Source of the DNA: Methanosarcinales archaeon
GTDB lineage: Archaea > Halobacteriota > Methanosarcinia > Methanosarcinales > Methanogasteraceae
DNA: 5,060 bases
NCBI GenBank assembly: GCA_030605805.1
Contig: JAUWHQ010000015.1
Span: forward strand, 1-5,060
Direction: 5' to 3'
Part shown: positions 4,935-5,060 of the stretch, one piece after another
How positions within the stretch are numbered: position 1 is the first letter of the stretch
How the letters are laid out: each line of letters opens with the position of its first letter
Program-made: the position numbers and the translations under genes
The notes under the pieces: model-generated
The model's database searches: none
The model's input: the letters and a program-made list of their open reading frames with translations, nothing else
What the model was told of the DNA's origin: nothing

Positions 4935-5060
4935 TTATTCGACCGACAGCCTCACCACTCCGCGACCCGCCTCCGCAAGTTCGGGCCACACAAGACTGAG
5001 CGCTTTGACATATATGCATAGTCCAGACTCATTTTTGCCTGTAGACACCGTTGAAGTGGT
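4935..5060 (-). CDS. Possible C-terminal end of an unrecognised minus-strand gene, cut by the window edge
   Basis: A minus-strand frame is open from the right edge to TAA at 4937-4935, giving 41 residues that end VWPELAEAGRGVVRLSVE. Alternating hydrophobic and charged residues look like a genuine beta-strand and helix end, and it would converge on the atpD cluster with a 47-base spacer. An overlapping plus-strand frame (from ATG 4903) is also open, but its Ser/Thr/Pro-rich product looks like an antisense shadow. No family is recognised, and 41 codons open at one side is weak evidence. Confidence 0.33.
   Translation of the reverse strand, partial: TTSTVSTGKNESGLCIYVKALSLVWPELAEAGRGVVRLSVE

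Noticed and set aside
5010..5017. TATA-like ATATATGC on the plus strand near the right edge
   Set aside because: It falls within the possible minus-strand coding frame and no downstream gene is visible, so a promoter cannot be supported.
1..5060. CRISPR array, insertion sequence, tRNA or rRNA gene
   Set aside because: No evenly spaced 25-37 base repeats, transposase motifs, cloverleaf with a T-loop GTTCRA motif, or rRNA segments were seen on either strand.

Overview
The window reads as euryarchaeal chromosome, most likely from a methanogen or an ANME/Syntrophoarchaeum-type relative. The support is a clear A-type (V/A) ATP synthase subunit D, the N-terminus of an archaeosine-type tRNA-guanine transglycosylase relative, and ribosome binding sites of the GGAGGTG/GGTGAG type. 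A TATA box lies upstream of one gene, and there is an archaeal-looking secreted transglutaminase-like protein. Species-level placement is not possible by reading alone.

Left part, minus strand (1-2250): a sodium/solute symporter family permease of 612 residues is read leftwards from 2172 to 334, with a good ribosome binding site and a TATA-like box about 75 bases upstream. Beyond its stop is a 228-base spacer. It holds four 9-bp tandem units (consensus ATTCGTGNN), a perfect 18-bp inverted repeat built from two of those units, and a possible 45-codon ORF. That ORF ends in an ATGA overlap with the next gene. The next gene runs off the left edge; only its first 35 codons are visible and they look like the TGT/ArcS (archaeosine synthesis) family.

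Middle part, plus strand (2251-4126): a divergent spacer leads to a CcdA/DsbD-type six-helix thiol-redox membrane protein with its two expected cysteines. A C-poor, GT-rich spacer follows, containing about 30-base degenerate direct repeats and a possible two-tetrad G-quadruplex. Next comes a membrane-anchored or secreted protein that joins a transglutaminase-like domain to a degenerate CAP/SCP domain and ends in a six-cysteine tail. The pairing of a thiol-disulfide electron carrier with a cysteine-rich exported protein is the most interesting biological suggestion here: CcdA could power disulfide handling for its neighbour or keep its active-site Cys reduced. This is inference from adjacency.

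Right part (4127-5060): atpD (subunit D, the central rotor stalk of the A-type ATP synthase) follows 24 bases after the transglutaminase-CAP gene. It does not follow atpB directly, so it is detached from the usual A-B-D order. It overlaps by ATGA a 40-residue single-helix protein resembling in position and character the AhaG protein of Methanosarcina. The remaining bases contain the possible C-terminal end of an unrecognised minus-strand gene that runs off the right edge.
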